Shown: piece after piece, positions 8,962 through 17,259 of the stretch
Layout of the letters: the number at the start of each line of letters is the position of its first letter
Numbering within the stretch: the stretch's first letter is position 1
Assembly: GCF_019396325.1 (NCBI RefSeq)
Contig: NZ_JAHKRO010000001.1
Span: forward strand, 248,001-312,000
Length of the DNA stretch: 64,000 nucleotides
Direction of reading: 5' to 3'
DNA from: Nonomuraea ceibae
GTDB lineage: Bacteria > Actinomycetota > Actinomycetes > Streptosporangiales > Streptosporangiaceae
Made by a program: the position numbers and the translations under genes
Notes under the pieces: model-generated
What the model saw: the letters and a program-made list of their open reading frames with translations, nothing else
Told to the model about the DNA's origin: nothing
Databases searched by the model: none

Positions 8962-10217
8962 GGCGACTCCTTCGCAGTGAGGGAAACGGGGTCACGCAGG
9001 ATGGGGCAGGTCATGCAGCGGGCGCCGCCGCGGCCACGGCCGAGTTCGCTGCCGGCCAGCGGAATGACCTCCAGGCCGTGGTCGCGCAGCATGGCGTTGG
9101 TCGCGGTGTTGCGTTCATAGCCGAGCACCACGCCGGGAGCGACTGCCAGGAAGTTGTCGGCGTCGTTCCACTGCTCACGCTCGGCCTCACGCCGGTCTCC
9201 CGACGCGGTCAGCACACGGACGCCGTCGTCCTCGATCGCCTCGCACAGTCCGGCTGCCAGCCCCGTCCTGCGGCGGACGCGCCCATCAGGGGTGAGCAGC
9301 CAGACCCGGGCCGCGGCCTGGTCGAAGTAGGGGTAGGCGACGAAGGTGGCGACGTCGACCATCGTGAGCACGGTGTCCAGGTGCATCGTCGAGCGGGTCT
9401 TGGGCAGCTCGACGGCCAGGACGCGGCGGGCGTGGCCATCGGAGAACAGCCGCCTGGCGAGCATCTCCATGCCCATCGGCGTGGTGCGCTCGCCCATCCC
9501 GATCATGACGACGCCGTCGGCGATGACGTGGATGTCGCCGCCCTCCAGCGTCGCCGGGGCGTGTGGCAGGTCGTCGTCGCCGTAGACGGTGACGAAGTCG
9601 GCGCCGGCGAACAGCGGGTGGTGCCGGTAGACGGTGCGAGTGTTGATGGACTCGCGGTTTCTGGCCGCTTTGGCCATCGGGTTGACCGCGGCGGCCCGGC
9701 CGATCCAGGCCGCGTTGTCGCGCTGGAACAGCGTGTTGGGCAGCGGGGCGAGCACGAAACCGTCATCGTCGAGGCTGTGCCACGCCACGCTGGCCACGCG
9801 GGGCAGGTCGATCTCCGACTTCAGCACCCCACCGATCAAATGGCCGGCCAGCACGACCGGGTCAGTGTCCAGGAACAGCGCCCGCAGCTCACGGGCCAGC
9901 GCCGGTCCGAACCGCTGATCAGTGCACACGCGGTTCACGGCGAAGCGCCGGCCGGCGTCGGTCGCGAGCGCCTGCGCCAGCAACTCGGCGAACAGGTGCA
10001 CCCGCACGCCGCGGGCGCGCAACGCCGCGACGAACTCGTCGTGTTCGTGGCGCGCGCGGTCGGCCCAGAGCACGTCGTCGAACAGCATCTCAGCGGCGTT
10101 GCCGGGGGTCAGCCGATCCAGCTCTCGCCCGGGCCGGTGCACGACGACCTCGCGCAGGCGACCGATCTCGGAGTGGACGCCGATCCGCAGGGCGGTGTCC
10201 TGGCCGGTCGCTGTCAT
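8958..10217 (-). CDS. arcA: Arginine deiminase
   Basis: This 419-aa enzyme hydrolyses arginine to citrulline and ammonia. Conserved blocks are visible: [15 protein letters not shown] at the N-terminus, the [10 protein letters not shown] segment, [20 protein letters not shown] with its active-site His, and GGARCMTCP with the nucleophilic cysteine at residue 401. Length matches the family. The ATG start overlaps the permease stop codon, and the arcB start overlaps its own stop, so the operon is tightly coupled. The pathway yields ATP from arginine without oxygen and produces ammonia, which counters acid stress. Confidence 0.97.
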   Translation of the reverse strand: MTATGQDTALRIGVHSEIGRLREVVVHRPGRELDRLTPGNAAEMLFDDVLWADRARHEHDEFVAALRARGVRVHLFAELLAQALATDAGRRFAVNRVCTDQRFGPALARELRALFLDTDPVVLAGHLIGGVLKSEIDLPRVASVAWHSLDDDGFVLAPLPNTLFQRDNAAWIGRAAAVNPMAKAARNRESINTRTVYRHHPLFAGADFVTVYGDDDLPHAPATLEGGDIHVIADGVVMIGMGERTTPMGMEMLARRLFSDGHARRVLAVELPKTRSTMHLDTVLTMVDVATFVAYPYFDQAAARVWLLTPDGRVRRRTGLAAGLCEAIEDDGVRVLTASGDRREAEREQWNDADNFLAVAPGVVLGYERNTATNAMLRDHGLEVIPLAGSELGRGRGGARCMTCPILRDPVSLTAKESP

Positions 10218-11620
10218 CGCGTCACCGCCGGGGCCTCGCCGTAGACGCCGCGGCGGGCCTTGACCCAGACGTACACCGGCACGCCGAGCAGCAGGCAGAA
10301 CGTTCCGTAGTAGACGGCCTGGTAGCCGCTCCCGGCGAGAGCCCAGAACCCGAACGCCAGGGCGAGCATTGAGACGGTGACGTCACGTACAAGATGCCCG
10401 GTCCGCGATCGCCTGCCGTCGACGATCAGCCAGTACAGCTGCGCCGCGGCGGACAGCAGGTACGGGACGACGGAGGTGAGCACCGACAAGAGCACGACAG
10501 CGATGAACACCTGCTCGAAGCTGGTGTAGCTGATGACGGTAAGTCCTGCGGCCAGCAGGGTGGAGACGATGATTCCGAACGCGGGCACCCCGGACCGGTT
10601 CTGCCGGGCGAAGCGGGCCGGGAACAAGCCGTCCCGCGCCGCCGCCCGTGGCATCTCGGCCACGATCAGTGTCCAGCCGACCAGTGCCCCGAAGCCGGAC
10701 ACGATGGCCGCGACGGCGACCGTCGCCCCCGCCCACTGTCCGCCGAAGATGGCGTTCGCCGAGTCGGTGAAGGGGGCGGCGGAGCGGATGAGGCGGTCGT
10801 GCGGCACGGTGCCGAAGACGGTGACGGTGCCGAGGATGTACACCGCGGCACAGGCCAGGGTGCCCAGCACGGTTGCCCGGCCGACGTTCCGCCTGGGGTC
10901 TCTGACCCGGGCCGCGGCGACAGACGCGGTCTCGATGCCCAGGTAGCTGAACAGGGCGATGGCTCCCGCAGCGCTGATCGCGCCGAGCCAGGAGCCGCCA
11001 CTGGCGTTGAACTCGCCGAAGTTCGCCGTGTTGATGAACAGCAGGCCGATGGTGGCCATGAACACCAGCGGAATGAACTTCACGACGGTCGCGACGACCT
11101 GGAACGCGGCGAAGCTGCGCAGTCCCGAGAGGTTGACCAGCGCCGGCAGGAGCAGCCCGGCCAGCGCGATCGCGATCGACCAGCCGATCTCGTGCCCAGT
11201 GTTCCAGAACACCTCGACATAGCCCACCCACGCCACGACGATCGCCGCGTTCCCGGCCCAAGCGGTGATCCAGTAGCTCCAGGCGATGAGGAACCCGGCG
11301 AATTCGCCGAATGCGTCGCGGGCGTAGACGTAGGGGCCGCCTGCGGCCGGCAGCCGCGCCGCGAGGCCGCGGAACGCCAGCGCCAGCGCGACCGCGCCGA
11401 TCGTGACGAGCACGAACGCCACCAGCGATATCGGGCCGAACACCGCCAGGGCGGACGGAAGGGCGAACACTCCGGTTCCGATGACCGAACCGACCACCAG
11501 CGCAGACGCCGTGACGAGCCCGAAACGACGCTCACCCGGCTCCCGCCCGGGCGGCGCACTGTCCATCGGCAGGGCTGGACGGGCCACGTCCCGCAGCGGT
11601 GCGCCATCCGTGATGTTCAT
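10214..11620 (-). CDS. APC family amino acid permease (probable arginine/ornithine transporter)
   Basis: This 468-aa protein has about 12 hydrophobic segments and the APC signature near the N-terminus ([18 protein letters not shown]). [26 protein letters not shown] is the conserved TM3 region of basic amino acid and agmatine exchangers. As the first gene of the arginine deiminase operon it probably brings in arginine and may export ornithine, the role of ArcD; specificity is inferred from context. AAAGGGA lies upstream of ATG 11620. An ECF41-type promoter stands about 43 bp before the start codon. Confidence 0.88.
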   Translation of the reverse strand: MNITDGAPLRDVARPALPMDSAPPGREPGERRFGLVTASALVVGSVIGTGVFALPSALAVFGPISLVAFVLVTIGAVALALAFRGLAARLPAAGGPYVYARDAFGEFAGFLIAWSYWITAWAGNAAIVVAWVGYVEVFWNTGHEIGWSIAIALAGLLLPALVNLSGLRSFAAFQVVATVVKFIPLVFMATIGLLFINTANFGEFNASGGSWLGAISAAGAIALFSYLGIETASVAAARVRDPRRNVGRATVLGTLACAAVYILGTVTVFGTVPHDRLIRSAAPFTDSANAIFGGQWAGATVAVAAIVSGFGALVGWTLIVAEMPRAAARDGLFPARFARQNRSGVPAFGIIVSTLLAAGLTVISYTSFEQVFIAVVLLSVLTSVVPYLLSAAAQLYWLIVDGRRSRTGHLVRDVTVSMLALAFGFWALAGSGYQAVYYGTFCLLLGVPVYVWVKARRGVYGEAPAVTR

Positions 11621-11663
11621 GATCTATCCCTTTCGCCGCGAACCGGATCGGTTCCTCCGCTTG

Positions 11664-11691
11664 GACCGGGCGGCCACCTTGATCTGTGACA
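11664..11691 (-). promoter_or_regulatory. ECF41-type promoter of the arginine deiminase operon
   Basis: Read on the minus strand: TGTCACA (11685-11691), 15-nt spacer, CCGGTC (11664-11669), an exact consensus match. It lies 43 bp before the permease start, a normal leader length. A plus-strand copy follows at 11792, making a divergent pair. Confidence 0.78.
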
Positions 11692-11791
11692 GGCGGGCGA
11701 GGCGGGGAATCAGAGGAATCGCCGGAACCACCTGCCGGGACCGGCTCGCCGCGCGCTCATGTGTTCCGTGTACAAGGCCGCCGCTCGGCAC

Positions 11792-11819
11792 TGTCACAGA
11801 TTCGGCCGGCTGTCCGGTC
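11792..11819 (+). promoter_or_regulatory. ECF41-type promoter (hydrolase unit)
   Basis: TGTCACA at 11792-11798, 15-nt spacer, CCGGTC at 11814-11819: an exact consensus match, with GGCTGT before and AAGCT after the -10. It would transcribe the hydrolase fragment at 11923 and the hydrolase at 12057. Confidence 0.75.
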
Positions 11820-11922
11820 CAAGCTGTGAAGCCCGGCCTCGTCCGCCGTGGCCTCGGCCTCCAGCACGTCACAGGCGCGGAGCCGCTGAGGTGCGGACCA
11901 CCACCCTGACACCTGAAAGGGC

Positions 11923-12066
11923 ATGCTCATGATCACGAGAAAACGGCCCGTCATCGTTCTGGTCCACGGCGCGGCCCACCCGCTGCCCGACGTGGAGAGT
12001 GGCGCGGCGGGTCCCGGCCGTTCGGTCGCCGCCATCCAGACCAGGGGTGACGCATCATGCCGGTAG
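11923..12066 (+). pseudogene. N-terminal fragment of an alpha/beta hydrolase
   Basis: A 47-codon frame from ATG 11923 (alternative ATG 11929) with GAAAGG upstream begins RKRPVIVLVHGAAHP. This is the first beta strand and oxyanion-hole HG segment of an alpha/beta hydrolase. The frame then leaves the fold and stops at a TAG that overlaps the start of the intact hydrolase at 12057. It looks like the 5' end of a deleted hydrolase gene that kept its promoter and ribosome binding site and now leads into the next gene. It may act only as a leader for translational coupling. Confidence 0.5.
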
Positions 12067-12824
12067 TCCTCATCCACGGCGTCCCCGACACCCATCGTCT
12101 CTGGTCGGGTGTCCGCCGGTACCTGACGCGTACGGACGTGGAAGCCTGGGACCTGCCGGGGTTCGGCGCTCCACGGCCCGAGGGCTTCGGCAGCACGAAG
12201 GAGGAGTACGCCGACTGGCTGATCAGCCGACTGGAGGAGCTCGGCGAGCCGGTCGATCTGGTCGGTCACGACTGGGGCTGCATCCTCACCGCCCGGGTCG
12301 CCTCTCTCCGTCCCGACCTGGTACGTACCTGGGCCGGCGGGAATGGCCCGATCAGCGCTCGATACACGTGGCATCCGCTGGCCAATATCTGGCAGGACCC
12401 GGTCGAGGGGGAGCGCTTCATGGCAGGGCTGACGCCCGACGGCTTCGCGGCCGATCTCGTCACCGGCTTCGAGGTCCCCGCCGACCTGGCCGAGGAGACG
12501 GCGCGGTACGTGGACACGCTGATGCAGGACAGCATTCTCAAGCTCTACCGCTCCGCCGTGCGGATGGGCGGTGAGTGGGAACCGGAACTGGGCAGGATGT
12601 CCGCGCCCGGCCTGGTGTTCTGGGGAGCCCGCGACCCTGCCTGCCCCGTCGGGTTCGCCGACGAACTGGGCCGGGCTGTCAGGGCGGAACGCGTGCTCAA
12701 GCTCGACTGCAACCACTGGACGGTGTTGCAGCGGCCCGCCCAGGTCGCCGCCGCCCTCGAACGGCACTGGCGGCGCCGCCGGCCGGAACGTCCGTCCATG
12801 CCGACGCCTTCGGAGGAACGATGA
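12057..12824 (+). CDS. Alpha/beta hydrolase, epoxide hydrolase/haloalkane dehalogenase type
   Basis: This 255-aa protein opens with VLIHGVPDTHRLW (oxyanion hole) and has the nucleophile elbow GHDWG near residue 77. An aspartate at the elbow is typical of epoxide hydrolases and haloalkane dehalogenases rather than serine esterases. FWGARDPACP and the C-terminal CNHWTV supply the acid and base regions. The substrate is unknown. The gene overlaps the fragment upstream. A 16-codon frame (12821-12871) overlaps its stop codon and is probably not meaningful. Transcription is likely from the ECF41-type promoter at 11792. Confidence 0.85.
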   Translation: MPVVLIHGVPDTHRLWSGVRRYLTRTDVEAWDLPGFGAPRPEGFGSTKEEYADWLISRLEELGEPVDLVGHDWGCILTARVASLRPDLVRTWAGGNGPISARYTWHPLANIWQDPVEGERFMAGLTPDGFAADLVTGFEVPADLAEETARYVDTLMQDSILKLYRSAVRMGGEWEPELGRMSAPGLVFWGARDPACPVGFADELGRAVRAERVLKLDCNHWTVLQRPAQVAAALERHWRRRRPERPSMPTPSEER

Positions 12825-12889
12825 GCGGTCCGGCCGTTGAGGACATCCTCCCGCACGAGGCCACTGCCTGAGCCCTTGCTCGTTTCTCT

Positions 12890-12916
12890 TGTCACAGAAC
12901 GGAGCGCTGCCCGGTC
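12890..12916 (+). promoter_or_regulatory. ECF41-type promoter of ltrA-like gene
   Basis: TGTCACA at 12890-12896, 14-nt spacer, CCGGTC at 12911-12916. Transcription would begin near 12924, which excludes the upstream ATG at 12889 and supports the TTG start at 12958. Confidence 0.75.
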
Positions 12917-12957
12917 TTGCTAGCGGGACAGACTCACGGAGCGACAGGAGCGCGACC

Positions 12958-14190
12958 TTGCCACCGGCCAACACCACCATCCGCATCAGGGTCAGGATGA
13001 GCGCTCGCCCTGTCGACGAGCCGCACCGCGCTGCGAGCCAGCTGGAGCTCCTGTTCGACCTCACGTTCGTGATCGCGGTCGCCGCCGTCACCGCGCGGCT
13101 CGCGCACGACCTCGCGGACGGTCACGGCCTGGCCGGGCTGCTCCCGTTCCTGCAGGTGTTCTTCGCGATCTGGTGGGCGTGGATGAACTTCACCTGGTTC
13201 GCCTCGTCCTACGACACCGACGACGTCGCCTACCGGCTGCTGACCATGCTCCAGATGGCCGGGGTGCTGGTGCTGGCCGCCGGCGTGCCCGCCGCGGCCG
13301 GCGAGGCTGATTTCGGCATCGTCACGCTGGGCTACCTCATCATGAGGGTGGGGCTCGTCGCCCAATGGCTGCGGGCCGCAGTCGAGGATCGGGCGAGCCG
13401 GCGCACCGCGCTGCGCTACGCCGGTGGCATCGCCGTCCTGCAACTGGCGTGGATCCTCCGGTTCTTCCTGGTGGAGAAGGGTGGGCTGCCCGCTTCGTCA
13501 GGGCTGCCGATCTTCGTCTGCTTGGTGGTCCTGGAGCTCGCCGTGCCGCGGTGGGCGGAACGGGTGCGGCCCACCACGTGGCACCCGCACCACATCGCCG
13601 AGCGCTACGGACTGTTCACGATCATCTTGCTCGGTGAGAGCGTGCTGGCGGCGAGCAGGGGAGTGGAAGGGGCGCTCGGAGCCCGCGGGATCAGCGGCGC
13701 CCTCGTCGTCATCGCGGGTTCCGGCCTCGTTCTGCTGTTCGCGCTGTGGTGGCTGTACTTCCTGGTGCAGGCGGGTGGGGGCCTCAGCGATCGCCGTCAT
13801 CGGTCGTACCTGTGGGGATACGGCCACTACGGCGTCTTCGCCGCCCTTGCCGCCCTCGGCGCCGGGCTCGAAGTGGCGGTGGAACAGAGCGGACAGGAGG
13901 TCGCGGCATCGCCCATGGCGCTCGGCTACGCGGTCGCCATCCCGGTCTGCGCATATCTCCTCCTGTTGCAGGTGACGCACGCGCTGGTCCTCGCGAGGCC
14001 CGTCATCCCGCCCAGGGCGGCGCTTGTGGATTGCGTCGTCGTCCTGGCGCTGCCGCTCGCGACGCCCTGGATCGGCGTGGCCGGCGTGGTCGCGGTGATC
14101 TCGGCGAGCTGTGTGCTGCTGGTCGCCGTCGCGATCTGGCCGACGGCCATCGCGGCCAGGACGGCGGCACGCCATGCCGGCCCCGAGTGA
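12958..14190 (+). CDS. Low temperature requirement protein A (LtrA) family membrane protein
   Basis: This is a 410-aa, very hydrophobic protein with about 11-12 membrane segments. The N-terminal SQLELLFDLTFVIAVAAVTARLAHDL and the middle HHIAERYGLFTIILLGESVLA are hallmark segments of the LtrA family, named from Listeria and of unknown biochemical function. TTG 12958 is chosen because ACAGGAG lies six bases upstream and the promoter at 12890-12916 would start transcription after the ATG at 12889. A universal stress protein gene follows 105 bp later and may be co-transcribed. Confidence 0.85.
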   Translation: MPPANTTIRIRVRMSARPVDEPHRAASQLELLFDLTFVIAVAAVTARLAHDLADGHGLAGLLPFLQVFFAIWWAWMNFTWFASSYDTDDVAYRLLTMLQMAGVLVLAAGVPAAAGEADFGIVTLGYLIMRVGLVAQWLRAAVEDRASRRTALRYAGGIAVLQLAWILRFFLVEKGGLPASSGLPIFVCLVVLELAVPRWAERVRPTTWHPHHIAERYGLFTIILLGESVLAASRGVEGALGARGISGALVVIAGSGLVLLFALWWLYFLVQAGGGLSDRRHRSYLWGYGHYGVFAALAALGAGLEVAVEQSGQEVAASPMALGYAVAIPVCAYLLLLQVTHALVLARPVIPPRAALVDCVVVLALPLATPWIGVAGVVAVISASCVLLVAVAIWPTAIAARTAARHAGPE

Positions 14191-14295
14191 CCGAGGACAC
14201 CGGGCGTGGACGACCGGGATCGCCGCGCTCATGCGGAGGTCTCGGCCACAGGAAAGCTCGTCGAACAACCGGCGGCCAACGAGAAAGGAACAGCG

Positions 14296-15090
14296 ATGAG
14301 CGCTGTAGTCGTAGGTGTGGACGACTCCGAGGACGGCCTGCGGGCCGTGGAGTGGGCCGCCGCCGAGGCAGAACGCCGGCGTCGGCCGCTGGAGATCCTC
14401 CATGCCTTCATCTGGCCGCTGCTCGGAGTGCCTCTCGGCCCTGCGCCGGGAGGCCCGCCTGAGGGCGGCCTCCGGCACGACGCCGAACGCATCCTGAACA
14501 CGGCCGTGACGCGTGCGCGTGCGGTCGCGCCCGGCATCGAGGTGACCACCGGTCTTCCTGAGGCCGTGCCGGTCAACGCGCTGCTGAGCCGGTCCCACCA
14601 GGCGGGGCTGCTCGTCGTGGGCAGTCGCGGCCTCGGTGAGGTCGGAAGCCTGCTGCTGAGCTCCGTCGGCGCCAGGCTCACGGCCGAGGCCGCCTGCCCG
14701 GTCGTGGTCGTGCACGGGCACGTCACGCCGAAGGGGCCCGTCGTGGCGGGCATCGACGACCATGACGAGAGCGAGGCGCTGCTCGCGTTCGCCTTCGCTC
14801 ATGCCTCACGGACCACGAATGCCCTGACGCTGGCGCATGCCGGCGACGGGCCGGCCGTGCCCGAACGCGCTCTGGGGACGTGGCGTGAGCGCTTCCCATC
14901 GGTCACGGTCGGCCAGGAGAGGCTGACCGGCCGCCCAGGCAAGGCGCTGGTGGGCCCGGCTTCCGGGGCGTCCCTGCTCGTGGTCGGCTCGCACCAGCGT
15001 CATGGGCTCCGCGCACTTCTGCAGGGTTCGGTCAGCCAGACAGTCCTCCGTCACGCCACCTGCCCCGTCGCGGTGATCCGGATCTCTTGA
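14296..15090 (+). CDS. Universal stress protein with two Usp domains
   Basis: This 264-aa protein begins SAVVVGVDDSEDGLRAVEWAAAEA, the first strand and helix of the UspA fold. The first domain ends with GLLVVGSRGLGEVGSLLLSSVG and CPVVVVHG, the ATP-binding G-x2-G-x9-G-(S/T) region. A second, shorter domain (about residues 155-264) ends with LLVVGSHQRHG and CPVAVIRI. Double-Usp proteins in actinobacteria are linked to hypoxia and stationary-phase survival. GAGAAAGGAA precedes ATG 14296. It follows the ltrA-like gene and probably shares its ECF41-type promoter. Confidence 0.9.
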   Translation: MSAVVVGVDDSEDGLRAVEWAAAEAERRRRPLEILHAFIWPLLGVPLGPAPGGPPEGGLRHDAERILNTAVTRARAVAPGIEVTTGLPEAVPVNALLSRSHQAGLLVVGSRGLGEVGSLLLSSVGARLTAEAACPVVVVHGHVTPKGPVVAGIDDHDESEALLAFAFAHASRTTNALTLAHAGDGPAVPERALGTWRERFPSVTVGQERLTGRPGKALVGPASGASLLVVGSHQRHGLRALLQGSVSQTVLRHATCPVAVIRIS

Positions 15091-15110
15091 CGAGATGGGG
15101 TGGCGACAGT

Positions 15111-15377
15111 TCAGCCGGTCTTCTTGAGCCGCTTGGAGCGCATGCGGCGACGCTCGTCCGGTGTGGTGCCGCCCCACATGCCTTCCGGTTCGCCGGTCTC
15201 GACGGCCCAGGTCAGGCAGGGCACGCGCACCGGGCAGCTCATGCAGATCCGCCGGGCCAGGGCGGTGTGCGGGGCGGGCCTGCCGTCCCAGGTGAGCGGG
15301 AAGAACAGGTCGGGATCGCTGTTCGCGCAGGCCCCGTGGTCGGCCCAGCGGAGTGTCAGCCTCGGTTCGATGTCCAT
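15111..15377 (-). CDS. WhiB-like (Wbl) iron-sulfur transcription factor
   Basis: This 88-aa protein has the four cluster cysteines Cys17, Cys45, Cys48 and Cys54 (C-x27-C-x2-C-x5-C), the GMWGG turn at residues 66-70 and a basic C-terminus for DNA contact. Wbl proteins bind a [4Fe-4S] cluster, partner with the housekeeping sigma factor and respond to oxygen or nitric oxide. It lies downstream of the secreted hydrolase on the same strand with a hairpin between them, and is convergent with the universal stress gene. The subfamily is not assigned. Confidence 0.93.
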   Translation of the reverse strand: MDIEPRLTLRWADHGACANSDPDLFFPLTWDGRPAPHTALARRICMSCPVRVPCLTWAVETGEPEGMWGGTTPDERRRMRSKRLKKTG

Positions 15378-15400
15378 GGTCGCCACCTGTGTGCTCGACG

Positions 15401-15448
15401 CCGGAGGGCCGCCCCGCCCGCGACGACGGGCAGGCCGGCCCTCTCCGG
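15401..15448 (-). terminator. Hairpin between secreted hydrolase and wbl gene
   Basis: The outer arms CCGGAGGGCCG (15401-15411) and CGGCCCTCTCCGG (15436-15448) pair with a two-base bulge. Inside them GCCCG and CGGGC pair around a 6-nt loop. It follows the hydrolase stop codon on the minus strand and may attenuate transcription into the wbl gene. Confidence 0.5.
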
Positions 15449-15451
15449 CTG

Positions 15452-16270
15452 TTAACGGGTACGGCGGTCGGCGTCGACGATGACGTCGGTGATGACGGAC
15501 GGGTGGCTCAGCGACATGGCGTGCGAGGACTTCACCTCGATGGTGCGAGCCTTGGCCCGCGCGGCCATCCACCGCTGACCTGCGGGCGCGATGGCCTTGT
15601 CCTCGCCGCTGACGATGACCCAGCTGGGGATCTTCTTCCACGCCGGGGCGCCCGAGACGCCGGTGTAGGCGCCGACCCCGAAGGGACGCTGGGCCACGGC
15701 CATCCGCCGGGCCGTGTCGGCGGGCAGGTCGGCGGCGAACACCGCGGGGAAGCTGGCCGGCTTGATGTACAGGTCGACGCCCTCGCCCGCCGCGTCGGTG
15801 TACGGGCGCTGGTCGAGCGTGGCCGGGCCGAGCAGGCTGCCGGGAAACTTCTCAGGGTCCAGCACGGTCTCCGTGCTCTCGCCCTTGTCCGGCAGGAACG
15901 CCGCCACGTACACCAGGGCCTTCACATTGTCGGCGTCGCGGGCGGCGTTGGTGATCACGACGCCGCCGTAGGAGTGGCCGACCAGGATCACCTTGCCGGG
16001 AATGCCCTTGAGGATGCTCGCGATGTAGGCGGCGTCCCCTGACAGGGTGCGCAGCGGGTTGGGGGCCGCTACGACCGGGTAGCCGCGCCGCTGCAGCTGG
16101 GCGGTGACCCTGTCCCAGCTGCTTGCGTCGGCGAAGGCGCCGTGGACCAGCACCACCGTGGGCCGGGTGCCCTCGGCGGTGCCGGCCATGGCGGGAGCGG
16201 TGGACAGCGTGACGGCGGCCAGGCCGAGAGCGGCGGCGGAGCTCTGCCAGACGGACGGTCGATGACGCAT
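15452..16270 (-). CDS. Secreted alpha/beta hydrolase (EstC-like)
   Basis: This 272-aa protein has an N-terminal signal peptide: a short basic start, a hydrophobic run (AAALGLAAVTLSTAPAMA) and a probable A-x-A cleavage. The mature part begins PTVVLVHGAFADASSWD and has the nucleophile elbow GHSYGG. VSGEDKAI supplies the acid region and a late SSHAMSLSHP the histidine. This matches EstC-type serine hydrolases. GAAAGG precedes ATG 16270. It is divergent from the ECF41 sigma gene. The intracellular hydrolase at 35456 is a clear paralogue. One copy of the TTCGTGCGATGT motif lies 109 bp upstream. Confidence 0.9.
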   Translation of the reverse strand: MRHRPSVWQSSAAALGLAAVTLSTAPAMAGTAEGTRPTVVLVHGAFADASSWDRVTAQLQRRGYPVVAAPNPLRTLSGDAAYIASILKGIPGKVILVGHSYGGVVITNAARDADNVKALVYVAAFLPDKGESTETVLDPEKFPGSLLGPATLDQRPYTDAAGEGVDLYIKPASFPAVFAADLPADTARRMAVAQRPFGVGAYTGVSGAPAWKKIPSWVIVSGEDKAIAPAGQRWMAARAKARTIEVKSSHAMSLSHPSVITDVIVDADRRTR

Positions 16271-16378
16271 GACGAGACCTTTCGTTAAGGGATGAACCAC
16301 GGCCGATGAGGGTGCCGGGTGCGCCGGCGACCTCCTCTGCCGGTGCATGCTCCACGGTTCCGGCACGGCGGCCGGCGG

Positions 16379-16390
16379 ACATCGCACGAA
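16379..16390 (-). promoter_or_regulatory. TTCGTGCGATGT motif (secreted hydrolase)
   Basis: The minus strand reads TTCGTGCGATGT, preceded by GATCTCAAG, closely like GATGTCAAG before the copy at 16465. It lies 109 bp upstream of the hydrolase start. Its role is unknown; it could be a -10 region or an activator site. Confidence 0.5.
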
Positions 16391-16464
16391 GACTTGAGAT
16401 CGCACCGCCCCTCGCGGCGCGCGGGCCGGCATCGCCGCCTGGCGTCCCGCCCGGATGTCAAGCA

Positions 16465-16476
16465 TCCGTGCGATGT
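16465..16476 (+). promoter_or_regulatory. TTCGTGCGATGT-type motif (sigma factor gene)
   Basis: TCCGTGCGATGT matches 11 of 12 bases of the motif shared with five other gene starts. It lies 64 bp before the sigma factor ATG and faces away from the copy serving the divergent hydrolase. Confidence 0.5.
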
Positions 16477-16539
16477 CGTCCGACCTCGTCGGGCGTTTGC
16501 TGGGATCCGACTGATGCAGGCCCTCAGCTGGAGAGACGA

Positions 16540-17175
16540 ATGATCCCCATCGGCCATTTCACGGAGAACGTCAACCGCGAAGCTGCGTTCATCACCACAC
16601 GACCGCGGCTCTTCGCGATCGCCTACCGCTATCTCGGGGACGCGGGCGAGGCCGAGGACGTGGTGCAGGAGGCGTGGCTGCGGTGGGAGCGCGCCGACCG
16701 CTCGGCCATCGTCAACGCGCCCGCGTTCCTCGCGAAGACCACCGTCAGGCTCTCTCTCAACGTCGTCCAGTCCGCGCGCATGCGCCGTGAGACGTTCCCC
16801 GGCCCCTGGCTGGCCGAAAGGAACGAGGGCAGCGCCGGCCCCGACTCGGCGGCCGAGCAGCACGAGGCCGTAGATCTCGCGGTCCGGGTGCTGCTGGAGA
16901 AGCTGTCGCCCGCCGAGCGGGCCGCCTACCTCCTGCGCAAGGCCTTCGACTACCCCTACCGACGCATCTCCGAGGTCCTTCACCTGGACGCGGCGTATGC
17001 GCGGCAGCTCGTACGGCGAGCCCGCGAACGCATCGAGACCGGGCGGCGCAGACCGGTGGACATCACCGAGTATCAGCGCCTCGTGCAGGTGTTTCTCGAT
17101 GCGACGCGGACCGGCGACCTGGCCGAGCTGGAAGGGTTTCTCGCCGCCGACATCTCCATGAGAAGGAGTGCGTGA
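16540..17175 (+). CDS. ECF41 (SigJ-like) RNA polymerase sigma factor, C-terminally truncated
   Basis: This is a 211-aa sigma factor. Region 2 (about residues 25-50) reads LFAIAYRYLGDAGEAEDVVQ and region 4 (about 118-165) has LSPAERAAYLLRKAFDYPYR; the DYPY segment is an ECF41/SigJ hallmark. After region 4, EYQRLVQVFLDATRTGDLAE starts the SnoaL-like C-terminal domain typical of ECF41, but the protein ends at residue 211, before the DGGGK motif and core of that roughly 110-residue domain. A stretch resembling the domain's end survives in another frame at 17201-17250. GGAGAG precedes ATG 16540. It is the only sigma gene in the window and the obvious candidate reader of the TGTCACA-N15-CCGGTC sites. 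Confidence 0.9.
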   Translation: MIPIGHFTENVNREAAFITTRPRLFAIAYRYLGDAGEAEDVVQEAWLRWERADRSAIVNAPAFLAKTTVRLSLNVVQSARMRRETFPGPWLAERNEGSAGPDSAAEQHEAVDLAVRVLLEKLSPAERAAYLLRKAFDYPYRRISEVLHLDAAYARQLVRRARERIETGRRRPVDITEYQRLVQVFLDATRTGDLAELEGFLAADISMRRSA

Positions 17176-17250
17176 TGAGCGACACGGTGGAGGGGGCGTC
17201 GTCCACGCGGTCATCCAGCCGGAACAGGTCGCGATCAGGCTCGGTAAGTG
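17168..17250 (+). pseudogene. Possible remnant of the sigma factor's C-terminal domain
   Basis: In the frame starting at 17168, different from that of the sigma gene, the translation includes GVVHAVIQPEQVAIRLG. This resembles the last strand and helix of ECF41 SnoaL-like domains (hydrophobic-P-(D/E)-(K/Q)-x3-L-G pattern). It suggests that an internal deletion with a frame change removed about 80-90 residues of the domain. The match is short and judged by eye. Confidence 0.4.
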
Positions 17251-17259
17251 CTCGCCGCG

